Origin: Micromonospora_J zhanjiangensis
GTDB taxonomy: Bacteria > Actinomycetota > Actinomycetes > Mycobacteriales > Micromonosporaceae
Direction: 5' to 3'
Assembly: GCF_042650605.1 (NCBI RefSeq)
Contig: NZ_JBHSBN010000022.1
Span: 1 to 64,000 of the forward strand
Length of the DNA stretch: 64,000 nt
The notes beneath the pieces were generated by a model. The model saw only the letters and a list, made by a program, of their open reading frames with translations, had not been told where the DNA came from and made no database searches. The translations under genes were made by a program, and so were the position numbers. Shown in pieces: positions 33,059-40,599 of the stretch. Each line of letters begins with the position of its first letter. Position 1 is the first letter of the stretch.

Positions 33059-34381
33059 ATGGGGAGCATCGGGGTCGCGGCGCCGCCGAACCCCGACCGC
33101 CCTCCGCCGCCGCCGCGCCCGCCCGCGCTCTGGCGCAGCCGGGACTTCAGCGTGTTCTGGCTGGTCCAGACGCTGTCGGTGGCCGGTGACTCGTTCTCGT
33201 ACGTGGCCATCCCGCTGCTGGTCCTGCACGCCACCGGCTCGGTGGCGCACATGGGGCTGCTCACCGCGTTGGGCGGCGCGGCCTCGGTGGTCACCGGGAT
33301 CTTCGCCGGGGTGCTCGTCGACCGGGTCAACCGGCGGGCCCTGCTGGTCGGCTGCGACGTCGCCCGCGCCGTGGTCTACGCGCTGATCCCGATCGCCTGG
33401 CTGTTCGCGCCGCAGGTCTGGCTGATCTACCCGGTGGTGGCGATCGGTGGCGTGCTCGGCATGGTCTTCAAGGTCAGCTACGTCACGGCGGTGCCCCGGC
33501 TGGTCGCCCCGGAACGGATCACCGAGGCGAACGGGCTGCTCTCCGCCACGTACGCGGCGGCCGGGGTCGGCGGGCCGATGCTGGCCGGCGTGGTGTCCGG
33601 GCTGTTCGGCGCGACGGCGGCGATCGGGATCGACGCGGCGACCTTCGCCGCCTCCGCCGTGGGGCTGTGCTTCGTCCGGCTGCGTCCCTGCCCACCCGCG
33701 GCCCCGGCCGCTGCCGGTGGCCGGGAGACCCCGGGGACGTCCTGGCGGGACTTCCTGGCCGGCGCGCAGTTCCTCTGGCGGCACCCGGCGCTGCGGTCAC
33801 TCACCCTGCTGCTGTCGCTGCTGATCTTCATGATCCTCGGGCTGACCGACGTCTTCATCTACTACCTCAAGCACGACCTGGGCCGCACCGACGGCACCGT
33901 CGGCACCGTGCTGGCGGTGGCGGCGGTCGGCACCGTGGTCGCGGCCCTGCTGGTCGCGCCGGCCCGCCGGACCCTCGGCTTCGGTACGTGCTGGATCGGG
34001 GCGAACGCGCTCGGCGGGCTCGCGGTCGTCGGGGTCGGCGTCTCCACCGACGTGGTGGCGGTGGCGCTGCTGGTCGCGACGTTCACCTTCGCCGTGGCAG
34101 TCGGCGGCATCTGTTCGATGTCGCTGCGTCAGGAGATCACCCCGGACCACCTGCTCGGCCGGGTCACCTCCGCGTTCTGGACCATCCACTCCGCCCTCGG
34201 CCCGCTCGGTGCCGCGCTGCTCACCGCCGCGGTGGCCCGGGTGGGCAGCCCCACGGTGCTCGTGGTCGCCGGCGTGTCGTGCCTGACCATCGCCCTGTCC
34301 GGCCTGCTCACCCCGATCCGGCAACGCCGGCCCGAACACGTGCCGCTCAGCCCGGCCGAGGCAGCCGCCGGAGCCGGCTGA
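33059..34381 (+). CDS. MFS transporter, DHA3-like exporter
   Basis: 440 residues, about 12 membrane helices. The N-terminus is Pro-rich and cytosolic, then RSRDFSVFWLVQTLSVAGDSFSYVAIPLLVL, typical of DHA3 efflux proteins (macrolide or siderophore exporters). VDRVNRRALLVGCDVARAVVYALIP is the loop 2-3 motif and VAPERITEANGLLSATYAAAGVGGPMLAGV the central block. The ATG at 33059 lacks a clear Shine-Dalgarno. A direct repeat GCTCGATAT at 33032-33040 and 33053-33061 overlaps the start and may be regulatory. Substrate unknown. Confidence 0.88.
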   Translation: MGSIGVAAPPNPDRPPPPPRPPALWRSRDFSVFWLVQTLSVAGDSFSYVAIPLLVLHATGSVAHMGLLTALGGAASVVTGIFAGVLVDRVNRRALLVGCDVARAVVYALIPIAWLFAPQVWLIYPVVAIGGVLGMVFKVSYVTAVPRLVAPERITEANGLLSATYAAAGVGGPMLAGVVSGLFGATAAIGIDAATFAASAVGLCFVRLRPCPPAAPAAAGGRETPGTSWRDFLAGAQFLWRHPALRSLTLLLSLLIFMILGLTDVFIYYLKHDLGRTDGTVGTVLAVAAVGTVVAALLVAPARRTLGFGTCWIGANALGGLAVVGVGVSTDVVAVALLVATFTFAVAVGGICSMSLRQEITPDHLLGRVTSAFWTIHSALGPLGAALLTAAVARVGSPTVLVVAGVSCLTIALSGLLTPIRQRRPEHVPLSPAEAAAGAG

Positions 34382-34403
34382 GGGCCGCGCCCGGCCCTGG
34401 CCG

Positions 34404-34583
34404 CGTTACGGGCGGGCGGCGCTGGCCGGTTGGGTCCGCCGGCTGGCCGCGGCGTACGGGACGGCCGGCACGGCGTACGTCTTCTTCAACAACGACCCCG
34501 GCGGCGCTGCGGTGGTCGACGCCACCGCCTTCGCCGCCCTCGCCCGGCGCGCCGACCTGCCGGTCAGCCGCGTCCCCGACTGA
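34404..34583 (+). pseudogene. C-terminal remnant of a DUF72 (YecE-like) gene
   Basis: The frame ending at TGA 34581-34583 encodes RYGRAALAGWVRRLAAAYGT then AYVFFNNDPGGAAVVDATAF. The YVFFNND-x-GGAAV-x-DA block is the conserved C-terminus of DUF72 proteins (normally 240-300 residues). Only about 59 codons remain, with no start or upstream body: the preceding sequence is the end of the MFS gene in another frame. A deletion probably fused the two loci. Confidence 0.7.
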
Positions 34584-34606
34584 CCGGCGTCCGGCGGTAC
34601 GTCACG

Positions 34607-35035
34607 TCACGACAGCACCGGGGCGAGTTCCTTGGGCATGTTGGACCGCACGTCCTCCCACTCCCCGTCCGGTACGTGCCGGCGCAACGCGTCCAGCACG
34701 GTACGGACGAGTTGCTCGGTGCCGCCCTCGATCTCGTACGGGAAGCCCTGCCGCACCTCGTAGAGGAAGTCGTCCCGGCGCAACTTGACCGGCACCTCGT
34801 CCGGGTTCCACCCGTCGTAGTAGACGCCCCGCACGAGGATCGGCAGGTTCGCGGCGAACTGCGCCGCCTCCTGCACCGGCAGCCGGTCGCGCAGCAGGTG
34901 CAGCACCGTCCGCAACGCCGCGTACGACTGGTCGCGTCGCTCCTTGGGCCACCCGTAGGCCTCTTCGATGTCCTTCAGGATGCGGTTCGTCTTGTCCAAC
35001 GACGCCTCGTAGGCGGCGTACAGGTTGCTGCCCAT
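34607..35035 (-). CDS. Possible separate DUF2267 product from an internal start
   Basis: Within the GH15-DUF2267 frame, GGGGGGAGAAC stands directly before an ATG at 35035 (MGSNLYAAYEASLDK), which is exactly where a stand-alone DUF2267 protein would begin. A 142-residue protein could thus be made in addition to the fusion. DUF2267 proteins are small, of unknown function and often encoded near stress genes. Reported as an alternative product, not a separate locus. Confidence 0.5.
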   Translation of the reverse strand: MGSNLYAAYEASLDKTNRILKDIEEAYGWPKERRDQSYAALRTVLHLLRDRLPVQEAAQFAANLPILVRGVYYDGWNPDEVPVKLRRDDFLYEVRQGFPYEIEGGTEQLVRTVLDALRRHVPDGEWEDVRSNMPKELAPVLS

Positions 35036-36901
35036 GTTCTCCCCCCGTCCGGTTGTCGGTGCATACGGTCCATAGATGGCCTCCCACTTCGAGGTTCCGC
35101 CCGTGCCGGGTGAGGGTGCCTCACCCTCGTCTGATGAAACGTCGGTGAGCTGCCAGGCCGCGGTGATCAGGCCGATGTGTGAGAACGCCTGCGGGAAGTT
35201 GCCCAGTTGCTCCCCGGTGGCCAGGTCGACCTGCTCGGCCAGCAGCCCGAGGTCGTTGGCGCGGCCGGCGACACTCTCCAGCATCGCCGCGGCGCGGTCA
35301 TGTTCACCGCACAGCGCCAGGCAGCGCACCATCCAGTAGGAGCACAGGAAGAAGCCGGCCGGGTCGCCGTCCCAGCGCCGGATCAGGCCGTTGTGGGACA
35401 ACCGCCGGCAGACCAGCTCGATGGTGGCCCGCATCCGCTCGTCGGTGGCCGGCAGGAACCCCACGCACGGCATGACCAGCACCGAGGCGTCCAGGTTCGG
35501 CGAGCCGAAGGCCCCGGTGTACGCGCCGACCTCGGCGTTCCAGCCCTCCCGCAGCACGGTGGCGCGGATCTCGTCCCGGGTCACCGCCCACCGCTCGATG
35601 TCCGCCGGCCGGCCGATGGTACGACCGAACCGCACCGCCCGGTCCAGCGCCACCCAGCAGAACACCTTCGACGACAGGTAGTGCCGCTGCCGGTCCCGGG
35701 CCTCCCACATCCCGGCGTCCGGTTCCCGCCACCCGGCCGCCGCCCGGTCGGCCAAATCGCGCAGCAACACGCGAATCTGCTCGGGCAGCGGGTCGAGCCG
35801 GTGGCGCAGCAGCCAGGCCGCGTCGATGACCTCCCCGGGTACGTCCGCCTGGTTCTGCCGCCACGCGTCGTTGCCGACGCACACCGGGGCGCTGTCGGCG
35901 TACCCGCGCAGGGTGTCGATCGGGTGTTCGGTCAGGTCGCGTTCGCCCTCCACCCCTGCCATGATCGGCACCGGCGCGTCAGCCACGCTGCCGACGGTCC
36001 GGGCCACCCAGGCGAACAACCGGTCCGTCTCGTCCGGACAGGCGGCCACCCAGAGGGCGCGCAGGGTCAGGGTGAAGTCGCGCAGCCAGGCGTACCGGTA
36101 GTCGTAGTTGCGGTCCCCGCCGAGGCACTCGGGCAGCGAGGTGGTGGCCGCGGCGACCACCGCGCCGCTGGGCTGGTAGGTCAGCCCCTGCACCACCAGC
36201 GCGCTGTGCCGGACCAGGTCCGGGTACCGGCCCCGGTAGTCGTGCTCCGCGGCCCAGGACCGCCAGCCCGCCGCGGTGTCGGCGAGCGCCTCCGGTACGT
36301 CGCGGCGGGCCGGCCGATCCGGCCCGTAGGTCGGGGTGTAGCTCAGGTCGAACGTCTCCCGCCGGCCGGTGCGGACGGTGAACCGGGCGGTGGCACTGCC
36401 GCCGACGCAGCACATCGGGACGCTGGCGGTCAGGGTCAACGTGGTCGGGCCGACGCTGGCGACTATCCGCCCGTCCCGCTCGACCAGCTGCCCGACGACC
36501 CGGGCGTACTCGAACCGGGGCCGGTACTCCATGACCAGCTCGACCTCGCCGGCCAGTCCCTCGACCAACCGCACCAACGTCCGGGGCGACCGCCGGCCGA
36601 TCTGGTGGCCGCGGACGCCGGGCTCCAGCGCCAGCGCGTCGGTGACCGCCACCGAGCCGTCGGCGGTGTGGAAGACCGTCCGCAGGACCAGGGTGTCCGG
36701 CAGGTAACCGCGTTCGGTGCGGAACCGGCCGGTGGGGCGGACCGACCAGTGCCCGCCGTCGGGGTCGAGTAGCCGGGCGAAAACCGACGGCCCGTCGAAC
36801 CGGCTCGGGCACCACCAGTCGACCGAGCCGTCCCGGTCGACCAGGGCGGCGCTCCGGCCGTCGGCCAGGAAGCCGTGGTCGCTGATCCGCCCACCGCTCA
36901 C
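34607..36901 (-). CDS. GH15 glucoamylase/trehalase-like protein fused to DUF2267
   Basis: 764 residues, GTG start at 36901. Residues 1-605 are a GH15 hydrolase: ISDHGFLADGRSAALVDRDGSVDWWCPSRFDGPSVFA at the start, then NYDYRYAWLRDFTLTLRALW, EVIDAAWLLRHRLDP, FCWVALDRAVRFGR and SHIGLITAAWQL. This type hydrolyses trehalose or glucans in the cytosol. Residues about 623-764 are a DUF2267 domain (LYAAYEASLDKTNRILKDIEEAYGWPKERRDQSYAALR). The two are usually separate proteins. There is no stop between them here, although a good internal start exists at 35035. Confidence 0.85.
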   Translation of the reverse strand: MSGGRISDHGFLADGRSAALVDRDGSVDWWCPSRFDGPSVFARLLDPDGGHWSVRPTGRFRTERGYLPDTLVLRTVFHTADGSVAVTDALALEPGVRGHQIGRRSPRTLVRLVEGLAGEVELVMEYRPRFEYARVVGQLVERDGRIVASVGPTTLTLTASVPMCCVGGSATARFTVRTGRRETFDLSYTPTYGPDRPARRDVPEALADTAAGWRSWAAEHDYRGRYPDLVRHSALVVQGLTYQPSGAVVAAATTSLPECLGGDRNYDYRYAWLRDFTLTLRALWVAACPDETDRLFAWVARTVGSVADAPVPIMAGVEGERDLTEHPIDTLRGYADSAPVCVGNDAWRQNQADVPGEVIDAAWLLRHRLDPLPEQIRVLLRDLADRAAAGWREPDAGMWEARDRQRHYLSSKVFCWVALDRAVRFGRTIGRPADIERWAVTRDEIRATVLREGWNAEVGAYTGAFGSPNLDASVLVMPCVGFLPATDERMRATIELVCRRLSHNGLIRRWDGDPAGFFLCSYWMVRCLALCGEHDRAAAMLESVAGRANDLGLLAEQVDLATGEQLGNFPQAFSHIGLITAAWQLTDVSSDEGEAPSPGTGGTSKWEAIYGPYAPTTGRGENMGSNLYAAYEASLDKTNRILKDIEEAYGWPKERRDQSYAALRTVLHLLRDRLPVQEAAQFAANLPILVRGVYYDGWNPDEVPVKLRRDDFLYEVRQGFPYEIEGGTEQLVRTVLDALRRHVPDGEWEDVRSNMPKELAPVLS

Positions 36902-37046
36902 CCGGCGCGGTTACCCGAAGCCGTCCGGGCTAACCCGCCTCACCCGTCCAGCAGACCGGCCGGCGTGGTCGCGTTGGGTTGGGATCGGTCCAGGAGGCCG
37001 TACCGACCTTGATCTCGCCCATCTCTCCAGTGAACCGTGCGTCGGT
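36902..37046. other. Intergenic region, nothing recognised
   Basis: About 145 bp between the GH15 start and the DksA-like stop, both on the minus strand. No clear promoter or hairpin could be picked out. Confidence 0.3.
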
Positions 37047-37445
37047 TCAGGCCACGCGGCGTTCCCGGTGCTGCTTGCAGGACACGCAGCTGGTGGCCGC
37101 CGGGAAGATCTCCAGCCGCTCCACCGGGATCGGACCCGAGCAACCCTCGCACTGACCGTAGGAGCCGTCGCCGAGGCGGGCCAGGGCGTGCTCGTACTGG
37201 GCCCGCCGTTCGAGGATGGTACGCAGCAACGACTGGGCGGTGTCCCGCTCGGCGGTCTTGGTGCCGCTGTCGGCCTGGTCGTCACCGGCCGTGTCACTCA
37301 CCTCGACCAGGCGCAGCACCTGGCTCTGGGCCATCGCCTCGTCGTACTCGCGGGTCAGCTCGTCGTAGCGGGCCCGCAGCGCGACCTGGATCTGGTCGGT
37401 CTCCACCTGGGAGCGGACCATGGTGGCCGTGTCGTTGACAGACAT
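37047..37445 (-). CDS. TraR/DksA family zinc-finger protein
   Basis: 132 residues. A long N-terminal coiled coil (LRARYDELTREYDEAMAQ) and a C-terminal four-cysteine zinc finger, YGQCEGCSGPIPVERLEIFPAATSCVSCKQ (C-x2-C...C-x2-C). This is the DksA/TraR layout that inserts into the RNA polymerase secondary channel. Actinobacterial members are of uncertain role, perhaps tuning transcription under stress. The ATG at 37445 has GAAAGGCGG upstream. Confidence 0.9.
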   Translation of the reverse strand: MSVNDTATMVRSQVETDQIQVALRARYDELTREYDEAMAQSQVLRLVEVSDTAGDDQADSGTKTAERDTAQSLLRTILERRAQYEHALARLGDGSYGQCEGCSGPIPVERLEIFPAATSCVSCKQHRERRVA

Positions 37446-37568
37446 CCGTGCCGCCTTTCGATGACGTGCGGACCGGAGACCGGATCCTGGTGGTGGTCCG
37501 GCTACGGTCCGCGGGTGAGCCGTGCGGATACCCGCGCCCCGGACCGGTCAAACCGCCGAATCGGAAGA

Positions 37569-38207
37569 TCATGCGGTCGGATCGCGCTCCACCACCGCGG
37601 GGTGGCGCGGGTCGTCCAGACGGACCACCACATCGGCAAACGTCGACGGGGCGACCTCGTCGGCGTAGCGCCGGAACGCCGGCAGGGTCCAGGCCTCGGT
37701 CGCGGGTGTCCGCCGGGCCAGCGCGGCCGGTGACATCTCCAGGTGGACGGTCAGGTCGAACGGCAGCAGACCACCGAGCAGCAACGGCCCGCTGACCAGC
37801 AGGACCGCACCGGCGGGCAGCGGGACGTAGGCCGCCCGGCTGGCCCGGTCGGTCTCGGCGTTCCAGAGCGACGGCAGCACCTGCCCGGTGCCGGCCGGGC
37901 CGGCCGGGTCGAGCACCTCGCGCCGCAGGCCGGCCTCGTCCAGCCAGCCGCTGTAGTACGCGTCGGGGTTGGTGCGGCCGAACTCGTAGCGCAGCGACGC
38001 GGGACGGAGGAAGTCGACGGTCCGGATCCGCAGCGCGGCCCGACCGCGTACCCGGAGCGGGTCGACCAGGGCGTCGGCGAGCCGGTCCGGGTCAGCGGCC
38101 GGCGGGCCGTCCAGGGCCACCCGCGACCGGTCGGTGGGTGGCCCGTCGGCGATCAGGTCGGCCAACTCGTCGACCAGCTTCGCCGGGGCGATGGGGCGGA
38201 TCTTCAC
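37569..38207 (-). CDS. Uridine-kinase-like protein lacking a normal P-loop
   Basis: 212 residues. The body matches actinobacterial uridine kinase-like proteins: DFLRPASLRYEFGRTNPDAYYSGWLDEAGLRREVLDP, VLPSLWNAETDRASRAAYVPLPAGAVLLVSGPLLLGG, then FDLTVHLEMSPAALARR. Where the Walker A motif (G-x4-GK-S/T) is expected, this protein reads RVALDGPPAADPDRLA, without the Lys-Ser/Thr. Kinase activity is therefore doubtful or uses other residues. No operon partner is tightly linked. Confidence 0.75.
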   Translation of the reverse strand: MKIRPIAPAKLVDELADLIADGPPTDRSRVALDGPPAADPDRLADALVDPLRVRGRAALRIRTVDFLRPASLRYEFGRTNPDAYYSGWLDEAGLRREVLDPAGPAGTGQVLPSLWNAETDRASRAAYVPLPAGAVLLVSGPLLLGGLLPFDLTVHLEMSPAALARRTPATEAWTLPAFRRYADEVAPSTFADVVVRLDDPRHPAVVERDPTA

Positions 38208-38231
38208 CGCACCATCGTGCCTCGGGTGGGG

Positions 38232-38840
38232 TCAGCCGGTGCGGTCGACGGAGACCCGGGCGTCGTCGGCCAGCCGGTAGCCCACCCCGTAGACCGTCGT
38301 CACCAGCGGTACGTCGGCGCCGACCTTGCCGCGCAGCCGGCGGATGTGCACGTCCACCGTGCGCACGCCGGCGTGTTCGTAGCCCCAGACCGCGGCCAGC
38401 AGTTGCAGCCGGGTGAACACCCGCCGAGGGTGCGCGACCAGGTGCATGAGCAGGTCGAACTCCAGCCGGGTCAGCGGCAGCGGCTCGGCGTCCAGCAGCA
38501 CCGACCGGGAGGCGGCGAGGATGTGCAGCGACGGGGCGGTCGTGGCGGGGGCGGCGGCGGGTTGCTGGCGCAGCGCCGGCGGGTCGAACCGGCGATCGGC
38601 ACCGATCGGCGTGACGCTCACGTTGGCGTCGCCGCGCTCGACGAGTTCCCGGGCCGCGTCGAGCAACCGCCGGGCCGGCGCGGTCAGCGCCTCCTCCCCC
38701 TGCAACGGGATGGACAGTGTCAGGGTCAGCGCGGGAACGGCGGTGGTGGCTGGCCGACGCTGGACGCCGGGCGGGCGACCAGGTCCCGCGAGCTGGGACG
38801 CACGCCATCCGGTACGCGACGAAGCAGGGCTGACCGACAT
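38232..38840 (-). CDS. Winged-helix (OmpR/PhoB-type) regulator without receiver domain
   Basis: 202 residues from the ATG at 38840 (AGGAGGACC directly upstream). The N-terminal about 100 residues are variable and Pro/Ala-rich with a short conserved strand-helix segment (ALTLTLSIPLQGEEALTAPARRLLDAARELV). The C-terminal 95 residues are a PhoB-type DNA-binding domain: LTRLEFDLLMHLVAHPRRVFTRLQLLAAVWG and RTVDVHIRRLRGKVGADVPLVTTVYGVGYRL. There is no phosphoacceptor domain, so control is by other means. The neighbouring uridine-kinase-like gene follows about 24 bp downstream. Confidence 0.88.
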   Translation of the reverse strand: MSVSPASSRTGWRASQLAGPGRPPGVQRRPATTAVPALTLTLSIPLQGEEALTAPARRLLDAARELVERGDANVSVTPIGADRRFDPPALRQQPAAAPATTAPSLHILAASRSVLLDAEPLPLTRLEFDLLMHLVAHPRRVFTRLQLLAAVWGYEHAGVRTVDVHIRRLRGKVGADVPLVTTVYGVGYRLADDARVSVDRTG

Positions 38841-39011
38841 GGTCCTCCTAGGCTGGTCCGGGTTTCTCCCCACGGCCCGGGGCGCCGCAGCCTCGATGCT
38901 TCCCGGCGCCCGGACGAGGGTCAAGGGCCGCGGCGTTGCATGAATGTGACAATTGACGAACAGACCGGAGCGGATCACTCGCTCTCGGTACCAGAATGGA
39001 TGGTATATGAG

Positions 39012-39041
39012 GGCACCCGGACGGCTGAACGCCCGGGTGCC
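39012..39041 (-). terminator. Hairpin downstream of the CDO-rhodanese operon
   Basis: GGCACCCGG at 39012-39020 and CCGGGTGCC at 39033-39041 form a 9-bp stem with a 12-nt loop, about 25 bp beyond the rhodanese stop on the minus strand. Confidence 0.6.
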
Positions 39042-39064
39042 ATCCGATCATCGGCGATGGCCGA

Positions 39065-39625
39065 TCAGAACCGGACCGACGTCCGACCGACCGGTCTCAC
39101 CAGCATCGATGGTGCCGCGCCGGGCGGGACGGGGATGCCGAACGGCCGGGCGTAGACGTCGGTCGGGCCGAACGCCGGCAGGCCGGCCATCCGCCACGCG
39201 GCGAACCCGCCGATCACGTCGGTGGCCCGGTGCAGGCCGACATCCTGCAGGGCGGCGGCGGCCAGCGACGAGGTGTATCCCTCCTGACAGAGCACGACGA
39301 CGGGCAGGTCGTACCGGTCGGCGATCGGCAGCCGGGCGGCGCAGCGCGGGTCGAACCGCCACTCCAGCACGTTGCGTTCGACGACGAGCGCGCCCGGGAC
39401 GGTGCCCGTCGCGGCGCGCTGCGCGGCGGGCCGGATGTCCACCAGGACGGCGCCGGCGCGGTGCGCCAGGTGGGCCGTCTCGGCATCGACCCGGCGCAGT
39501 CGGGCCCGGGCGGCGGCCAGGATGTCGTCGATCCCGCGGGCACCGGCGGGCGCGGCGTCCTCGGCGGGACCGGCGGGCGTCCAGGGCAGCGGCAGTACGG
39601 AGGTCGGGTACGGACGGGCGCTCAC
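39065..39625 (-). CDS. Rhodanese-like sulfurtransferase
   Basis: 186 residues from the GTG at 39625, which overlaps the CDO stop (GTGA). The rhodanese fold is clear: GAVLVDIRPAAQRAATGTVPGALVVERNVLEWRFDP, active-site loop VVLCQEGYTSSLAAAALQDVGLHRATDVIGGFAAW. The CQEGYTSS loop carries the persulfide-forming Cys. Coupled to cysteine dioxygenase, so probably part of sulfur flux from cysteine, e.g. handling of sulfane sulfur or sulfinate-derived products. Confidence 0.9.
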   Translation of the reverse strand: MSARPYPTSVLPLPWTPAGPAEDAAPAGARGIDDILAAARARLRRVDAETAHLAHRAGAVLVDIRPAAQRAATGTVPGALVVERNVLEWRFDPRCAARLPIADRYDLPVVVLCQEGYTSSLAAAALQDVGLHRATDVIGGFAAWRMAGLPAFGPTDVYARPFGIPVPPGAAPSMLVRPVGRTSVRF

Positions 39626-40086
39626 CAGGCCACCCCCGCCTCGGCCACCTCGACCATCCGCAACCGTCCGTCGTGGAGGTCGTAGCGGTTCATCCGGCGC
39701 AGCGCGGGACGGTAGACGTGCACGCTCACGGCCGGCCGGTCGCCCCGGTTGCTCACCCGGTGCACGTGTCGCGGGCCGAAGGACCGCCCGGTGCCGGTGA
39801 CGAGCGTGCGCGGCCGCAACGTCCCGGCGGCCACCGTCTCCTCGGTGAGTTCGCCGGAGACGACGGTGAACGCCCCGGCGCAACCGCCGTGGTCGTGCAG
39901 GTCGGTGTGCTGGCCGGGCAACCAGGTCAGTACCCACACCTCGTGGTCGGGCGTGCCGCCGAGGCGCGCGTACCACCGCTGCGCCGGGTCGTACCGGACC
40001 GGGAACGGCCAGGCCTCCGGGTCGGCGGCATACTGGCGGGCCACGGCCAGCAGGCCACGCTCCGCCCGGGTGAGAGAGATCATCAT
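39622..40086 (-). CDS. Cysteine dioxygenase, type I (CDO)
   Basis: 154 residues; the ATG at 40086 (or 40083) has GAAGGG upstream. A cupin with HTDLHDHGGCAGAFTVVSGEL (His64, His66) and RSFGPRHVHRVSNRG (His107/109), which supply the three-His iron site of thiol dioxygenases. CDO oxidises cysteine to cysteine sulfinate with O2 in the cytosol. Short bacterial form, as expected. First gene of a two-gene operon with a rhodanese. A perfect inverted repeat 48 bp upstream is the likely control site. Confidence 0.9.
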   Translation of the reverse strand: MMISLTRAERGLLAVARQYAADPEAWPFPVRYDPAQRWYARLGGTPDHEVWVLTWLPGQHTDLHDHGGCAGAFTVVSGELTEETVAAGTLRPRTLVTGTGRSFGPRHVHRVSNRGDRPAVSVHVYRPALRRMNRYDLHDGRLRMVEVAEAGVAW

Positions 40087-40133
40087 TTACCCTTCGCAGG
40101 TCGGACCACGGCGTCAGGGACAGATTAGTCTTC

Positions 40134-40158
40134 AAACCCTATCGGATTAATAGGGTTT
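40134..40158. promoter_or_regulatory. Candidate operator upstream of cysteine dioxygenase
   Basis: AAACCCTAT at 40134-40142 and ATAGGGTTT at 40150-40158 around CGGATTA. It is AT-rich, perfectly symmetrical and 48 bp from the CDO start. The CCTAT...ATAGG layout recalls Rrf2-type (CymR/IscR-like) sites in sulfur-metabolism genes. That link is from memory of such motifs and unproven here. Confidence 0.6.
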
Positions 40159-40319
40159 CCCGGATGACGGGACAGCGGATCCGACCCGCCGAGTCGGCCC
40201 GGGCGGTGGACACGGCCTCGGGCCCGCCGCGGCCCGACCCCGCGACGCGGGACCGGGCCGGGTGGGCCGTCCGGGACCCAGTGAGGTTTGCCCGTCGGGA
40301 GTACGGGTAGCCGCCGGCC

Positions 40320-40577
40320 ATGACGACGTCGAACGCGCCCGACGCCCTGCTGCTGGGCGGTCCCCGGGACGGCACGTTGTTCACCGCGGACGACGCCGCC
40401 GTCGTGCAGTTGGAGATCGACGGGCTGATCCAGCGCTATCTGCGAACCACCAGCCGGCAGGACCACCGCGGCCAGCCGGTGCTGGTCTACGTCTACGACG
40501 GTGCGACCCCGCCGGACGGCGGGCTGCCGGGCATCGGCCTGGCCGACGGCGGACCACCCGCCGCGGGCGCCTGGTAG
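40320..40577 (+). CDS. 85-aa hypothetical protein
   Basis: 85 residues. DALLLGGPRDGTLFTADDAAVVQLEIDGLIQRYLRTT and VLVYVYDGATPPDGG give a compact alpha/beta pattern like small actinobacterial proteins annotated as unknown. The start lacks a strong ribosome binding site. It lies 22 bp upstream of the DUF3500 gene in the same direction. Confidence 0.62.
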   Translation: MTTSNAPDALLLGGPRDGTLFTADDAAVVQLEIDGLIQRYLRTTSRQDHRGQPVLVYVYDGATPPDGGLPGIGLADGGPPAAGAW

Positions 40578-40599
40578 CCGGGACCGGTATACAGGGCGG

